From NCBI GenBank assembly GCA_052034135.1, contig JBPOJC010000088.1:1-7143 (forward strand): 7,143 nucleotides of DNA, in the 5' to 3' direction. Below, piece after piece: positions 1 to 5,672 of this stretch. Under the pieces are notes generated by a model. That model did no database searches, had not been told where the DNA came from, and saw nothing but the letters and a program-made list of their open reading frames with translations. The DNA comes from JAGPKI01 sp052034135. Lineage in GTDB: Bacteria > Caldisericota > Caldisericia > UBA6126 > JAGPKI01. Made by a program: the position numbers and the translations under genes. How positions within the stretch are numbered: the stretch's first letter is position 1; every line of letters starts with the position of its first letter.

Positions 1-45
1 CAACAAAATTAACTTTTTACCAATTTTAAATTCTTTTATTACCAT
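1..45 (-). CDS. 5' end of an unidentified gene, possibly a membrane sensor/chemoreceptor (partial)
   Basis: An open frame begins with ATG at 45 and runs off the left edge of the window after 15 codons, reading MVIKEFKIGKKLILL. A GAGGAGAG site at 63-56 precedes it by 10-12 nt, which favours this start over an in-frame ATG at 78 that lies only 4 nt after the lipoprotein stop and has no ribosome binding site. A short basic stretch (KIGKK) leading into a hydrophobic run is how many methyl-accepting chemotaxis proteins and HAMP-type histidine kinases begin, but 15 residues are far too few for an assignment. It lies on the same strand 37 nt after the lipoprotein gene, so it is probably cotranscribed. 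That a gene starts here is fairly likely; its function is open. Confidence 0.45.
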   Translation of the reverse strand, partial: MVIKEFKIGKKLILL

Positions 46-55
46 ATTTTTATAA

Positions 56-63
56 CTCTCCTC
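56..63 (-). promoter_or_regulatory. Ribosome binding site of the partial left-edge gene
   Basis: GAGGAGAG on the minus strand lies 10 nt before the ATG at 45 (12 nt when measured from the GAGGAG core). It decides the start of the partial gene, because the in-frame ATG at 78 lies upstream of this site and has only A/T-rich sequence before it. Confidence 0.5.
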
Positions 64-82
64 TTTTTTGGTAGTCATATTA

Positions 83-1069
83 TTAATCTTTAATTTCTTT
101 CCCTACCATTCTTAAAGTAGCACCCTCTTGCATTGTTTTATGATTTTCGCGTTCATCATTATAGTGAATCGCTGCTGAAAATAGATAATCACTCCACCCG
201 TTATCAGAAACTTCAAATTTTAGCATATCTTTATTTTCGGGATTTCTTGGTCTGGATAATTCAAGAGTCCACTTTCCTGCATCCCACTTACCTTGAGCTT
301 TAACAATAGCAGCATCCCCGGTAGCAGGAGTATCATATATAATATAGAGCGGCGCTCTATCTCCAGTTATTTCTTCGGCAGGCCCAAAATAATCTTCTGC
401 TTTATTTCTTTTGAAGCCATATTCGCCAGGAAGTTCCTGCCATGTAATCTTATTATCAAAGTTAGGGTCATCAATACTAACGCCCTCTGGTAAAGCATTT
501 ATAAAGTAAGTTGCCGCAATACCTTTAGTACCAGAAATTGCAGGGTTCCACCACCAAAGCTCTTCATATTCTCCCAAATTCTCTGGTCCCATATATCTTT
601 TATTTAAGTCTTCTGGTTGATCATGGCAAAGAGTTGTACAACCTGTTGTATCAAAATCTTTAATATCATAAATATCCCACATAATTGAGAATGCATCACT
701 CAATAAATGCCAATTCCAATTACCATTTTCCATAACCCATTCTCCTATGGACTTCATTTCGCCACTATCAGCGTCTACCCATTCAAAGAGAAAGTAAATA
801 TTTTCATCATCGTAAGCTGTTTTCATTTCAAAAGAATAATAAGATTCGAGAGAAACATTCGTTGGCTGAATATTTTGCCATAAAGCATCATCGACTACTC
901 CATCAATTGTAGGTGCAGACTCAGTTGTATATTTACACTCAATAACCTGATTTGTTTTTGCTTCAGGTTTTTTAGGTGTACCACCACCTCCTCCTCCACA
1001 ACCATAGAGAAAACCAACACCCATAATCAATAATGCAGAAATTGTGACTCTTAAAATTTTAGATTTCAT
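83..1069 (-). CDS. Lipoprotein with EB_dh-like haem-binding domain and CxxxCH motif
   Basis: This is a 328-residue exported protein. Residues 1-23 are a lipoprotein signal peptide (basic MKSK, hydrophobic core, lipobox LYG|C with Cys24), followed by a six-glycine flexible linker. The mature part resembles the EB_dh family (Pfam PF09459, haem-binding subunit of ethylbenzene dehydrogenase/DMSO-reductase-type enzymes and related cytochromes). Visible landmarks are APTIDGVVDDALW (52-64), AYDDENIYFLFEW (85-97), the DAFSIMWD block (125-132), GCTTLCHD (143-150), the LWWWNPA tryptophan cluster (171-177) and GKWTLELSRP (265-274). Cys144-x-x-x-Cys148-His149 would be a variant covalent haem c site; Met160 is a conceivable second axial ligand. 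By inference it is an electron-carrying cytochrome tethered to a membrane. The gene follows the SLH gene by 76 nt with no terminator visible. An in-frame TAA just upstream leaves ATG 1069 as the start. EB_dh-like fold is fairly sure; haem binding is inferred from the motif. Confidence 0.8.
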   Translation of the reverse strand: MKSKILRVTISALLIMGVGFLYGCGGGGGGTPKKPEAKTNQVIECKYTTESAPTIDGVVDDALWQNIQPTNVSLESYYSFEMKTAYDDENIYFLFEWVDADSGEMKSIGEWVMENGNWNWHLLSDAFSIMWDIYDIKDFDTTGCTTLCHDQPEDLNKRYMGPENLGEYEELWWWNPAISGTKGIAATYFINALPEGVSIDDPNFDNKITWQELPGEYGFKRNKAEDYFGPAEEITGDRAPLYIIYDTPATGDAAIVKAQGKWDAGKWTLELSRPRNPENKDMLKFEVSDNGWSDYLFSAAIHYNDERENHKTMQEGATLRMVGKEIKD

Positions 1070-1083
1070 CTCTTTTTAATAAT

Positions 1084-1089
1084 CCTCCC
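1084..1089 (-). promoter_or_regulatory. Ribosome binding site of the lipoprotein gene, unusually distant
   Basis: GGGAGG lies 14 nt before the ATG at 1069, longer than the usual 5-10 nt. A weaker AAAAGAG directly abuts the start codon. No alternative in-frame start exists between them because a TAA stop intervenes, so the long spacing appears genuine and could lower translation of this gene relative to its upstream partner. Confidence 0.5.
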
Positions 1090-1145
1090 TTCGAGATACT
1101 AATAAAATACTTAATGACTGCTTAAAATTATTCATCTTTAATAAA

Positions 1146-4100
1146 TTAACCCGTGTACACAAGAACTATTCTACCTTCTATTTCCCTATCTATAGTTTTT
1201 CCTGCTTTTGTTTCCAAATCTATATAATCAAACAGGTGTTCCCTTAAAGAAAGTTCAGAATATTGTAAAACTTTACCATTTAAAAAGGCTAAATATCCAT
1301 CCAAACCTCTTCTCATAGATTCAGAAGTTGCAACTTTATATATATTGTCTGGCTTGATCTCTTCGCCACTTAAGGTTACAGCAGAAATAACTCTATCGTA
1401 TAAAAACCTATAATTATCATATTGAAATTTTAGTCCAGAAACCTGGATCATGCCAGAGAAAAATGTTGCTCCCTGTTCTAATACAGCTATTACATCATTC
1501 CCGGTCATTTCTAAAAGAACAACGTCTTCATCTTTAGGCAAAACTCCATAAATATCTCCAACTTTAATATCACCTTTTGGTATATTGCCTTTTATTAATG
1601 AAGGGGAAATAAAAGCAAAATCTGCTTCTTCAAAGCTTTCTCTTATAACATCGGTGATCAAATTTCCAAGGGTTGATTCGCCAGCAGAGCTAATTGTTAA
1701 ACCATTATTGCTCTTTCCAATAACTTTATTAAGTTCAGCTTCATAAGTCTTTGTTGCATCATTAAATTTATTTATTATTGATTCATCTTGTTTAAAATCA
1801 TCTGCATATGTATAAATATTGGATATGCTAACTTTTTCAACCTTTTCTGTCACCGCATTAACTATAAATTTTGATGTTCCTATGGAATTACCATAGTTAC
1901 CAGGCGCAATGACGTTAACACCTTTATAAGATGTAGAAAACCCGTATTGGCCATTAAGAGTAATCAAAACATTTGGTTTAATAGTTAATTTATCAATAAA
2001 AGTTGCTAATTCGGATGAAAGCTCTCCTTTTGAATTAAGTGTTGCTTCAAGCCCTGTTATAAGAACTAAAATTGAAGCTTTCTCATTTCTTAATTTGCTT
2101 ATGGCTTGATTTGCTGATGTGATAGAGTCAGAAATTTCAATTTTGTCTAACACATCTTTATGTAAATATGGTTTCTCAATAGAAAAACCTGAAGTACCAG
2201 TAATGCCAATCTTTATTTTGCCAAAATCTTTTATAATTGTATCAGGGAATATGGTTTTTTTGTCTTCCTTGTTTAATATGTCCGAAGAAACAATTGAAAT
2301 ATTTCCTTTGTTTTTAATATTAATTAAAGGATCTATGCCATAAAAAAAGTCATTAACAGAAACTCCCAAAACATTATAGCCTATCTTGGAATAGACTTCT
2401 TCAATAATTGTTCCTTTGGTCAAAAAAGAAACTGCTGAGCCAACAAGGTAATTACCAGCATCAACAGCAATAAAATTAGAATAAGAACCCTTATACTGAT
2501 TCATATAAGTGGAGACAATTCCTAAACCACCAACTGGTCGATCTTCGATTGGGTCTTTGTACGAAGAATAAAGATTACTTTGAATGTTGCCGGTAGCAGC
2601 TAAAAATATTGTTGGATAATGAGCTCTAAAGATTATAGTAGCTGTTTCCGCCCTTGTTATTGAACCTTTAGGACGAATAGTTTCATCGGGATAACCCTTT
2701 ATAAATCCTTCATTATAAGCAAAAACAATATATGGAAGAGCTAAATCAGAAATGGTGTTTCCATCTTTAAATTTTGTCTTGAAAGCATTGAGCTCCTCTT
2801 CTTTAAACTGTGGAGGATTAGAATCATCTCTAAATACTATAACAAGCTCAATCATGGATTCTTCCCTATTAATAGGATTATTGGGATAAAAATTTGGACC
2901 CTCAGCAAATGGAAGCATTCCTTTCTTTTTTGCGGCTTCTACAAAACCATAAAACCAATCCTTCTTATTAACATCTGAATATGACTGCTTTTCTGGTTTG
3001 TATTCAGGGATATCGTAAGCACTTACGGCAATTTTAGTATATTCAGCTCTTGAAATGGTCTTATCAGGAAGAAAACGACCATCAGTATAGCCTGAGATTA
3101 CTTTCTTCTCTTGTAGGAAGGAAATTGCCTCATTAGCCCAATGGTCAAGATAATCCGGAACTGTATACCAACCACCAGATGTAACTGGCTTTATGCCATT
3201 TTTGTTATTCCTAACATATTCTATTAATTGGTCTCTTAAAGTCTTTCTTGTATTTGTCTGAATTTTAACGCCAGAAAAACTTTGAGGCCTACCGGCTCCT
3301 GCAATTAGCGATGCAGTAAGTCCAACGGTATAATTTGTATTATTGTTAATCGCTTTTCCTGCTACTTTTAAATCTTTTATTCTGTTTCCAGGTGCTCCCC
3401 TTAAATCAACAACATAACTTAATCCTAATGTATTTAAAGCATATGTTAAATTGCCAGCAGATAAATTGTTTGCGCTTTCTTCAAGTATATTTTTTATCTT
3501 AGAGCCACTCATAGACACAGAATAAATTGTATCATCGGACGATACAAGACTATAAATGTCGCCATAAGTTAGAGGTCCTTTATTTAAGTTATGCAACAGC
3601 TCTTTAGGCTTTATCATTGAAATCTGTGATTTAGCTGTATCTTGAATTATTTGTAGAGCTAAATTAGAAAGACTCGTTGGCCTATAAACAGCTCCACTCA
3701 TGGTAAAAGTGTCATTTGCAAAACCTATTACTTCACTAAATTGAGATTTAATACCGTCTACATAGGGTTGAACAACCGCCATTGCCTCCTTTGAAGTTTC
3801 AATTGCGCGTCCAACTTTTACTACTTTACCGGATATTTGTCTTGTCTCATCCTCTCTTCTCATAACTTCATACGGCTTTACAGGGCATTTGCATTTTTCA
3901 AGCATAAGTTCTACGCGAGAAACACCAAGTCCATATTTCCCGGGAGAGCTAACCAAAACATCGTGCTCTTTAAACTCAGGCGAAAGGGGGAAAAATATTT
4001 GTTCTCCGGGAATTGGATCATCTGATCCGCATATACAAACATCTATTCTTGAACGCTCTAATATCTTATAAAGAGTAGAATCTTTTCTTTTTGCCGGGTC

Positions 4101-4814
4101 TTTCTCCCATTCCATATCAGTCAATAATACTATAAAATCAGCACGCTCTATTTCCTTCAATATATCGCTTGCTTTGATTACTTCTTCGGCTGGATCAGAG
4201 AAGGTAATTCCTTTAATGCTATCAGCAGGTATGGCAGCAACCTTTGTTGGATCGGGTAAACTTAAAACAGCAATTTTAAGTACATGAGCAGACTCAGGAA
4301 CATCGAAAACTAACATTCTATGGTCTGAAGCATAAAGATTATCTCCTATATAAGCATTTGTGCTAATCCAGGTAAAATTACTCTCTCTTTTCCTTGCATC
4401 ACGAATCGCAGAGGATAGCGAGAAATCAAGAGTTCCATAACCTGCCGCGTCATATCCCATATGATTCATTAGGGCTACGACTGGATGAGGTTTATCGGGT
4501 AAGGGTCTTTTAGTCAGATAATTTGCAATATCAGAACCTGATAAGCTGTTCCCTCCATCTACAAGCATCGAATAACCTTCTCGAGATTTAACTTCACTTC
4601 TGATTGAATTTACTACAGTAGCAACTTTAACAAGCCCCCCTTCATCTTTGTAATCACCATAAGAAAAGGGTAATATTTGCCCATTAAGATTATTTGTTGC
4701 CATAATCACAAATGGGAATATATCCAAGGCGTTTGTTGTCAAAGGTGCAAAAAAGAATAATGCACCAATAATTAAAAAGAAGGTTAATAAAGCAGCGAAT
4801 GACTTTTTTACCAT
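1146..4814 (-). CDS. SLH-anchored protein with two degenerate 5'-nucleotidase modules
   Basis: This is a 1222-residue secreted protein (signal peptide 1-29, likely cut TNA|LD). Domains in order: 5'-nucleotidase-like N-domain (about 36-345), its C-domain (about 355-545), three SLH repeats (about 551-600, 609-660, 681-731, with ISRAE, INREE and ITRAE motifs), a second N-domain (about 735-1005) and a second C-domain (about 1028-1222, with GESTLGNLITD at 1045-1055). In active family members the N-domain binds two metals through TNDxHG, DAGD, GNHEFD, LSH and GHxH. Here module 1 has TNNLNG (40-45), DGGN (86-89), GYGTLD (125-130), LTD (231-233) and GSDD (263-266). Module 2 has TGNIQS (741-746), DAGN (785-788), SVNDFF (819-824), ITG (919-921) and NGQ (954-956). 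The substrate-binding NGGxR is also lost. It is probably non-catalytic, acting in ligand binding or as a structural surface protein held to the envelope by SLH repeats. First gene of the putative operon. The ATG at 4814 is chosen because GGAGG sits 8 nt upstream; a TTG at 4829 would overlap that site. Confidence 0.88.
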   Translation of the reverse strand: MVKKSFAALLTFFLIIGALFFFAPLTTNALDIFPFVIMATNNLNGQILPFSYGDYKDEGGLVKVATVVNSIRSEVKSREGYSMLVDGGNSLSGSDIANYLTKRPLPDKPHPVVALMNHMGYDAAGYGTLDFSLSSAIRDARKRESNFTWISTNAYIGDNLYASDHRMLVFDVPESAHVLKIAVLSLPDPTKVAAIPADSIKGITFSDPAEEVIKASDILKEIERADFIVLLTDMEWEKDPAKRKDSTLYKILERSRIDVCICGSDDPIPGEQIFFPLSPEFKEHDVLVSSPGKYGLGVSRVELMLEKCKCPVKPYEVMRREDETRQISGKVVKVGRAIETSKEAMAVVQPYVDGIKSQFSEVIGFANDTFTMSGAVYRPTSLSNLALQIIQDTAKSQISMIKPKELLHNLNKGPLTYGDIYSLVSSDDTIYSVSMSGSKIKNILEESANNLSAGNLTYALNTLGLSYVVDLRGAPGNRIKDLKVAGKAINNNTNYTVGLTASLIAGAGRPQSFSGVKIQTNTRKTLRDQLIEYVRNNKNGIKPVTSGGWYTVPDYLDHWANEAISFLQEKKVISGYTDGRFLPDKTISRAEYTKIAVSAYDIPEYKPEKQSYSDVNKKDWFYGFVEAAKKKGMLPFAEGPNFYPNNPINREESMIELVIVFRDDSNPPQFKEEELNAFKTKFKDGNTISDLALPYIVFAYNEGFIKGYPDETIRPKGSITRAETATIIFRAHYPTIFLAATGNIQSNLYSSYKDPIEDRPVGGLGIVSTYMNQYKGSYSNFIAVDAGNYLVGSAVSFLTKGTIIEEVYSKIGYNVLGVSVNDFFYGIDPLINIKNKGNISIVSSDILNKEDKKTIFPDTIIKDFGKIKIGITGTSGFSIEKPYLHKDVLDKIEISDSITSANQAISKLRNEKASILVLITGLEATLNSKGELSSELATFIDKLTIKPNVLITLNGQYGFSTSYKGVNVIAPGNYGNSIGTSKFIVNAVTEKVEKVSISNIYTYADDFKQDESIINKFNDATKTYEAELNKVIGKSNNGLTISSAGESTLGNLITDVIRESFEEADFAFISPSLIKGNIPKGDIKVGDIYGVLPKDEDVVLLEMTGNDVIAVLEQGATFFSGMIQVSGLKFQYDNYRFLYDRVISAVTLSGEEIKPDNIYKVATSESMRRGLDGYLAFLNGKVLQYSELSLREHLFDYIDLETKAGKTIDREIEGRIVLVYTG

Positions 4815-4822
4815 TCTCTTTT

Positions 4823-4827
4823 CCTCC
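4823..4827 (-). promoter_or_regulatory. Ribosome binding site of the SLH protein gene
   Basis: A perfect GGAGG lies 8 nt before the ATG at 4814. It fixes the start: the longer reading from TTG at 4829 would turn this site into codons (residues MEEKR) and leave the gene without a ribosome binding site. Confidence 0.8.
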
Positions 4828-4857
4828 AATATTATCTAATAAATTCCAATTACTAAA

Positions 4858-4886
4858 TTTATAGGAAAAAATTAAACATCTTTCAA
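4858..4886 (-). promoter_or_regulatory. Sigma-70-type promoter for the SLH protein/lipoprotein operon
   Basis: On the minus strand TTGAAA (4886-4881) and TATAAA (4863-4858) are separated by exactly 17 nt, each one base from the TTGACA/TATAAT consensus. Transcription would start near 4851, giving a leader of roughly 37 nt that includes the GGAGG site. The surroundings are very A/T-rich, which raises the chance of accidental matches, but the hexamers, the spacing and the position before the gene all agree. Confidence 0.6.
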
Positions 4887-5033
4887 GTGAAAAAAATATT
4901 TATTTAAACTTACTGATTATTTAAGGAAATACTTTAGAGAATAAGGTTAATTATTTTATCAAGTATAGAATATTTTCCTATGGGTTAGGCAACAGGGGGC
5001 GTAAAGGTAAAGTTAAGTATGAAAAGAGGAGAT

Positions 5034-5069
5034 CCTTCGGTCGTTGAGAAGACACTCCCTCAGGAAGAC
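5034..5069. repeat. REP-like repeat, family A copy 1
   Basis: It starts CCTTCGGTCG, has a variable middle, and ends in CCTCAGGAAGAC. The same layout (CTTCGGTCG/CTTCAGTCG, about 20 nt, then a TCC/TCAGG end) recurs at 5087-5116 and 5495-5528. CCTTCGGTCG and CCTCAGG are partly complementary, so each copy may fold as an imperfect hairpin. It resembles dispersed intergenic repeats of many bacteria; the exact family was not checked. Confidence 0.5.
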
Positions 5070-5086
5070 AGGTGGTGAGTAGCCCT

Positions 5087-5116
5087 CTTCGGTCGCTTAA
5101 GGATACGCTTCCTTTA
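5087..5116. repeat. REP-like repeat, family A copy 2
   Basis: It begins CTTCGGTCGCTTAAGGATAC and continues GCTTCC. Apart from an A/G difference at two positions, the first 20 bases match copy 3 at 5498-5517, which makes the two clear relatives. The CCTCAGG end seen in copy 1 is missing here. Confidence 0.55.
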
Positions 5117-5123
5117 CTTTTTC

Positions 5124-5151
5124 GTCATTCTGAGCGTAAGCGAAGAATCTC
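5124..5151. repeat. REP-like imperfect palindrome (GTCATTCTGAGCG type)
   Basis: The element begins GTCATTCTGAGCG and ends GCGAAGAATCTC, with ATTCT...AGAAT and GC...GC pairing around a short loop and mismatches between (5127-5148). This form of dispersed repeat is familiar from intergenic DNA of diverse bacteria. It directly abuts the first copy of the 26-bp direct repeat at 5152. Confidence 0.55.
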
Positions 5152-5177
5152 AGTGCTCCTCAGGAAGACTGTGGGGG
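5152..5177. repeat. 26-bp perfect direct repeat, copy 1
   Basis: It starts AGTGCTCCTCAGGAAGACTG and ends with a run of five G. It is identical over 26 bases to 5245-5270, 93 nt further on. The core CCTCAGGAAGAC also ends repeat family A copy 1 (5058-5069), so this looks like the terminal part of a larger repeat unit. Confidence 0.85.
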
Positions 5178-5244
5178 AAGTGTCCTTCTTCGCCATGAAA
5201 TAGGCTTCCTTAGCGGTGGTTGAAACCCATTCATCGTTAGGATT

Positions 5245-5270
5245 AGTGCTCCTCAGGAAGACTGTGGGGG
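5245..5270. repeat. 26-bp perfect direct repeat, copy 2
   Basis: This is the exact second copy of 5152-5177, followed by GTTGTCATCC, which resembles the start of a GTCATTC-type element. The 67 bases between the two copies are not themselves repeated, which argues against a simple tandem duplication. Confidence 0.85.
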
Positions 5271-5296
5271 GTTGTCATCCACGAATTCCACACAAC

Positions 5297-5366
5297 TGTC
5301 ATTCTCGAACTCATTTATCGGGGATCCAGACTTTATTTTTAACATTTTTTGTATTTAGGAGTGACA
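5297..5366. repeat. Short element bounded by inverted TGTCA/TGACA ends, unit 1
   Basis: It begins TGTCATTCTCGAAC, includes CGGGGATCCAG (5319-5329), and ends GGAGTGACA (5358-5366). Its left end is a degenerate version of the GTCATTCCCG...GGGATCCAG dispersed repeat. About 70 bp with short terminal inverted repeats, it is too short to code for anything and resembles a REP/MITE-like relic. Confidence 0.45.
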
Positions 5367-5370
5367 GAAT

Positions 5371-5485
5371 TGTCATTTTTACCCCTCTTATATATGTGGA
5401 GAGTTTATTTTTACACATTTTGCGTGAGGTAGAAATATGGATCTACCCCTTAGTATTCTGGATTCCCGCTTCCGCGGGAATGACA
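5371..5485. repeat. Short element bounded by inverted TGTCA/TGACA ends, unit 2
   Basis: It begins TGTCATTTTTACCCC and ends GCGGGAATGACA at 5485. It lies 4 nt after unit 1, so that the abutting ends form TGACA-GAAT-TGTCA (5362-5375). Its right end contains the strong hairpin at 5462-5481. Together the two units look like neighbouring REP-like elements in head-to-head or inverted arrangement. Confidence 0.4.
5462..5481. repeat. REP-like perfect hairpin ATTCCCGC-TTCC-GCGGGAAT
   Basis: An 8-bp perfect stem with a TTCC loop sits inside a TCTGGATTCCCGC...GCGGGAATGACA context that matches a widespread bacterial dispersed repeat. There is no T-run after either arm, so it is not a typical intrinsic terminator. 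Its translations produce well-known false peptides such as IPASAGMT and LDSRFRGND. Confidence 0.8.
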
Positions 5486-5494
5486 ATAATGAGA

Positions 5495-5528
5495 CCCTTC
5501 AGTCGCTTAAGAATACGCTCCTTCAGGG
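5495..5528. repeat. REP-like repeat, family A copy 3
   Basis: It begins CCCTTCAGTCGCTTAAGAAT and ends CCTTCAGGG. It relates to copy 2 (5087-5116) through CGCTTAAG(A/G)ATACGCT and to copy 1 through the TCAGG end. The CCCTTCAG and CTTCAGGG ends suggest a bounded unit of 34 bp. Confidence 0.5.
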
Positions 5529-5540
5529 TGAATTCTTAAG
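5506..5540. repeat. 9-bp perfect inverted repeat CTTAAGAAT...ATTCTTAAG
   Basis: CTTAAGAAT (5506-5514) and ATTCTTAAG (5532-5540) are perfect inverse complements separated by 17 nt. It overlaps the right part of repeat family A copy 3 and is the last structure before the A/T-rich stretch leading to the plus-strand gene. It could be a repeat boundary or a binding site for a dimeric protein; there is no T-run to make it a terminator. Confidence 0.6.
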
Positions 5541-5663
5541 GGGATGGGTACGTTTAAATCCCAAAATTTTAGAGTTTTGTTTACTATGTATTAAAAATTC
5601 TTTCAAAACAGAGAAAAAATGATAAAAGTATAACCATATAAATTTATTATTCTAAAACAATAA

Positions 5664-5670
5664 GGGAGAG
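5664..5670 (+). promoter_or_regulatory. Ribosome binding site of the DUF2207-type gene
   Basis: GGGAGAG sits just before the ATG at 5673 (4 nt after the GGAG core, slightly tight). An in-frame TAA at 5661-5663 rules out any start further upstream, so the ATG at 5673 is well supported. Confidence 0.6.
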
Positions 5671-5672
5671 AA

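Larger units (their letters stand above)
4887..5672. other. Gene-free divergent intergenic region with repeat island
   Basis: This gap of nearly 800 bases separates the minus-strand operon from the plus-strand DUF2207 gene. Positions 4887-4980 and 5545-5672 are A/T-rich with no recognisable gene. Positions 5034-5540 hold clustered REP-like repeats, listed separately. I saw no tRNA, rRNA or riboswitch-like structure. I could not find a convincing -35/-10 pair for the plus-strand gene; TATAAC (5629-5634) and TATAAA (5637-5642) are candidate -10 boxes without a matching -35. Confidence 0.7.

Noticed and set aside
76..78. ATG at 78 as start of the partial left-edge gene
   Set aside because: It is in frame but has only A/T-rich sequence before it, while the ATG at 45 has a good GAGGAG site; not fully excluded.
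293..493. 66-codon plus-strand open frame
   Set aside because: It lies wholly opposite the lipoprotein gene, whose domain and motifs are clear; a shadow frame.
1070..1145. Terminator or separate promoter between the SLH and lipoprotein genes
   Set aside because: No GC-rich hairpin with a T-run and no well-spaced -35/-10 pair was visible, so cotranscription is the simpler reading.
2119..2343. 74-codon plus-strand open frame
   Set aside because: Antisense to the second nucleotidase-like module; no ribosome binding site or independent features.
3837..4071. Two overlapping plus-strand open frames of about 60 codons
   Set aside because: Both are antisense to module 1 of the SLH protein and overlap each other in different frames; shadow frames.
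4815..4829. TTG at 4829 as start of the SLH protein (five extra residues)
   Set aside because: The extra codons are the GGAGG ribosome binding site of the ATG at 4814, so the shorter form is preferred.
5462..5481. Intrinsic terminator at the strong hairpin
   Set aside because: No T-tract follows on either strand and no gene ends nearby; it matches a dispersed repeat instead.
5216..5539. 107-codon plus-strand open frame in the repeat island
   Set aside because: It runs through REP-like repeats and its product contains IPASAGMT, a peptide known from translating dispersed repeats; no ribosome binding site and no protein-like composition.
5034..5540. CRISPR array
   Set aside because: Repeats are of several types, irregularly spaced and in mixed orientation, with only two exact copies of any one sequence and no cas genes nearby.
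5437..5622. 61-codon plus-strand open frame
   Set aside because: It contains LDSRFRGND, the other familiar false translation of the same hairpin repeat; no ribosome binding site.
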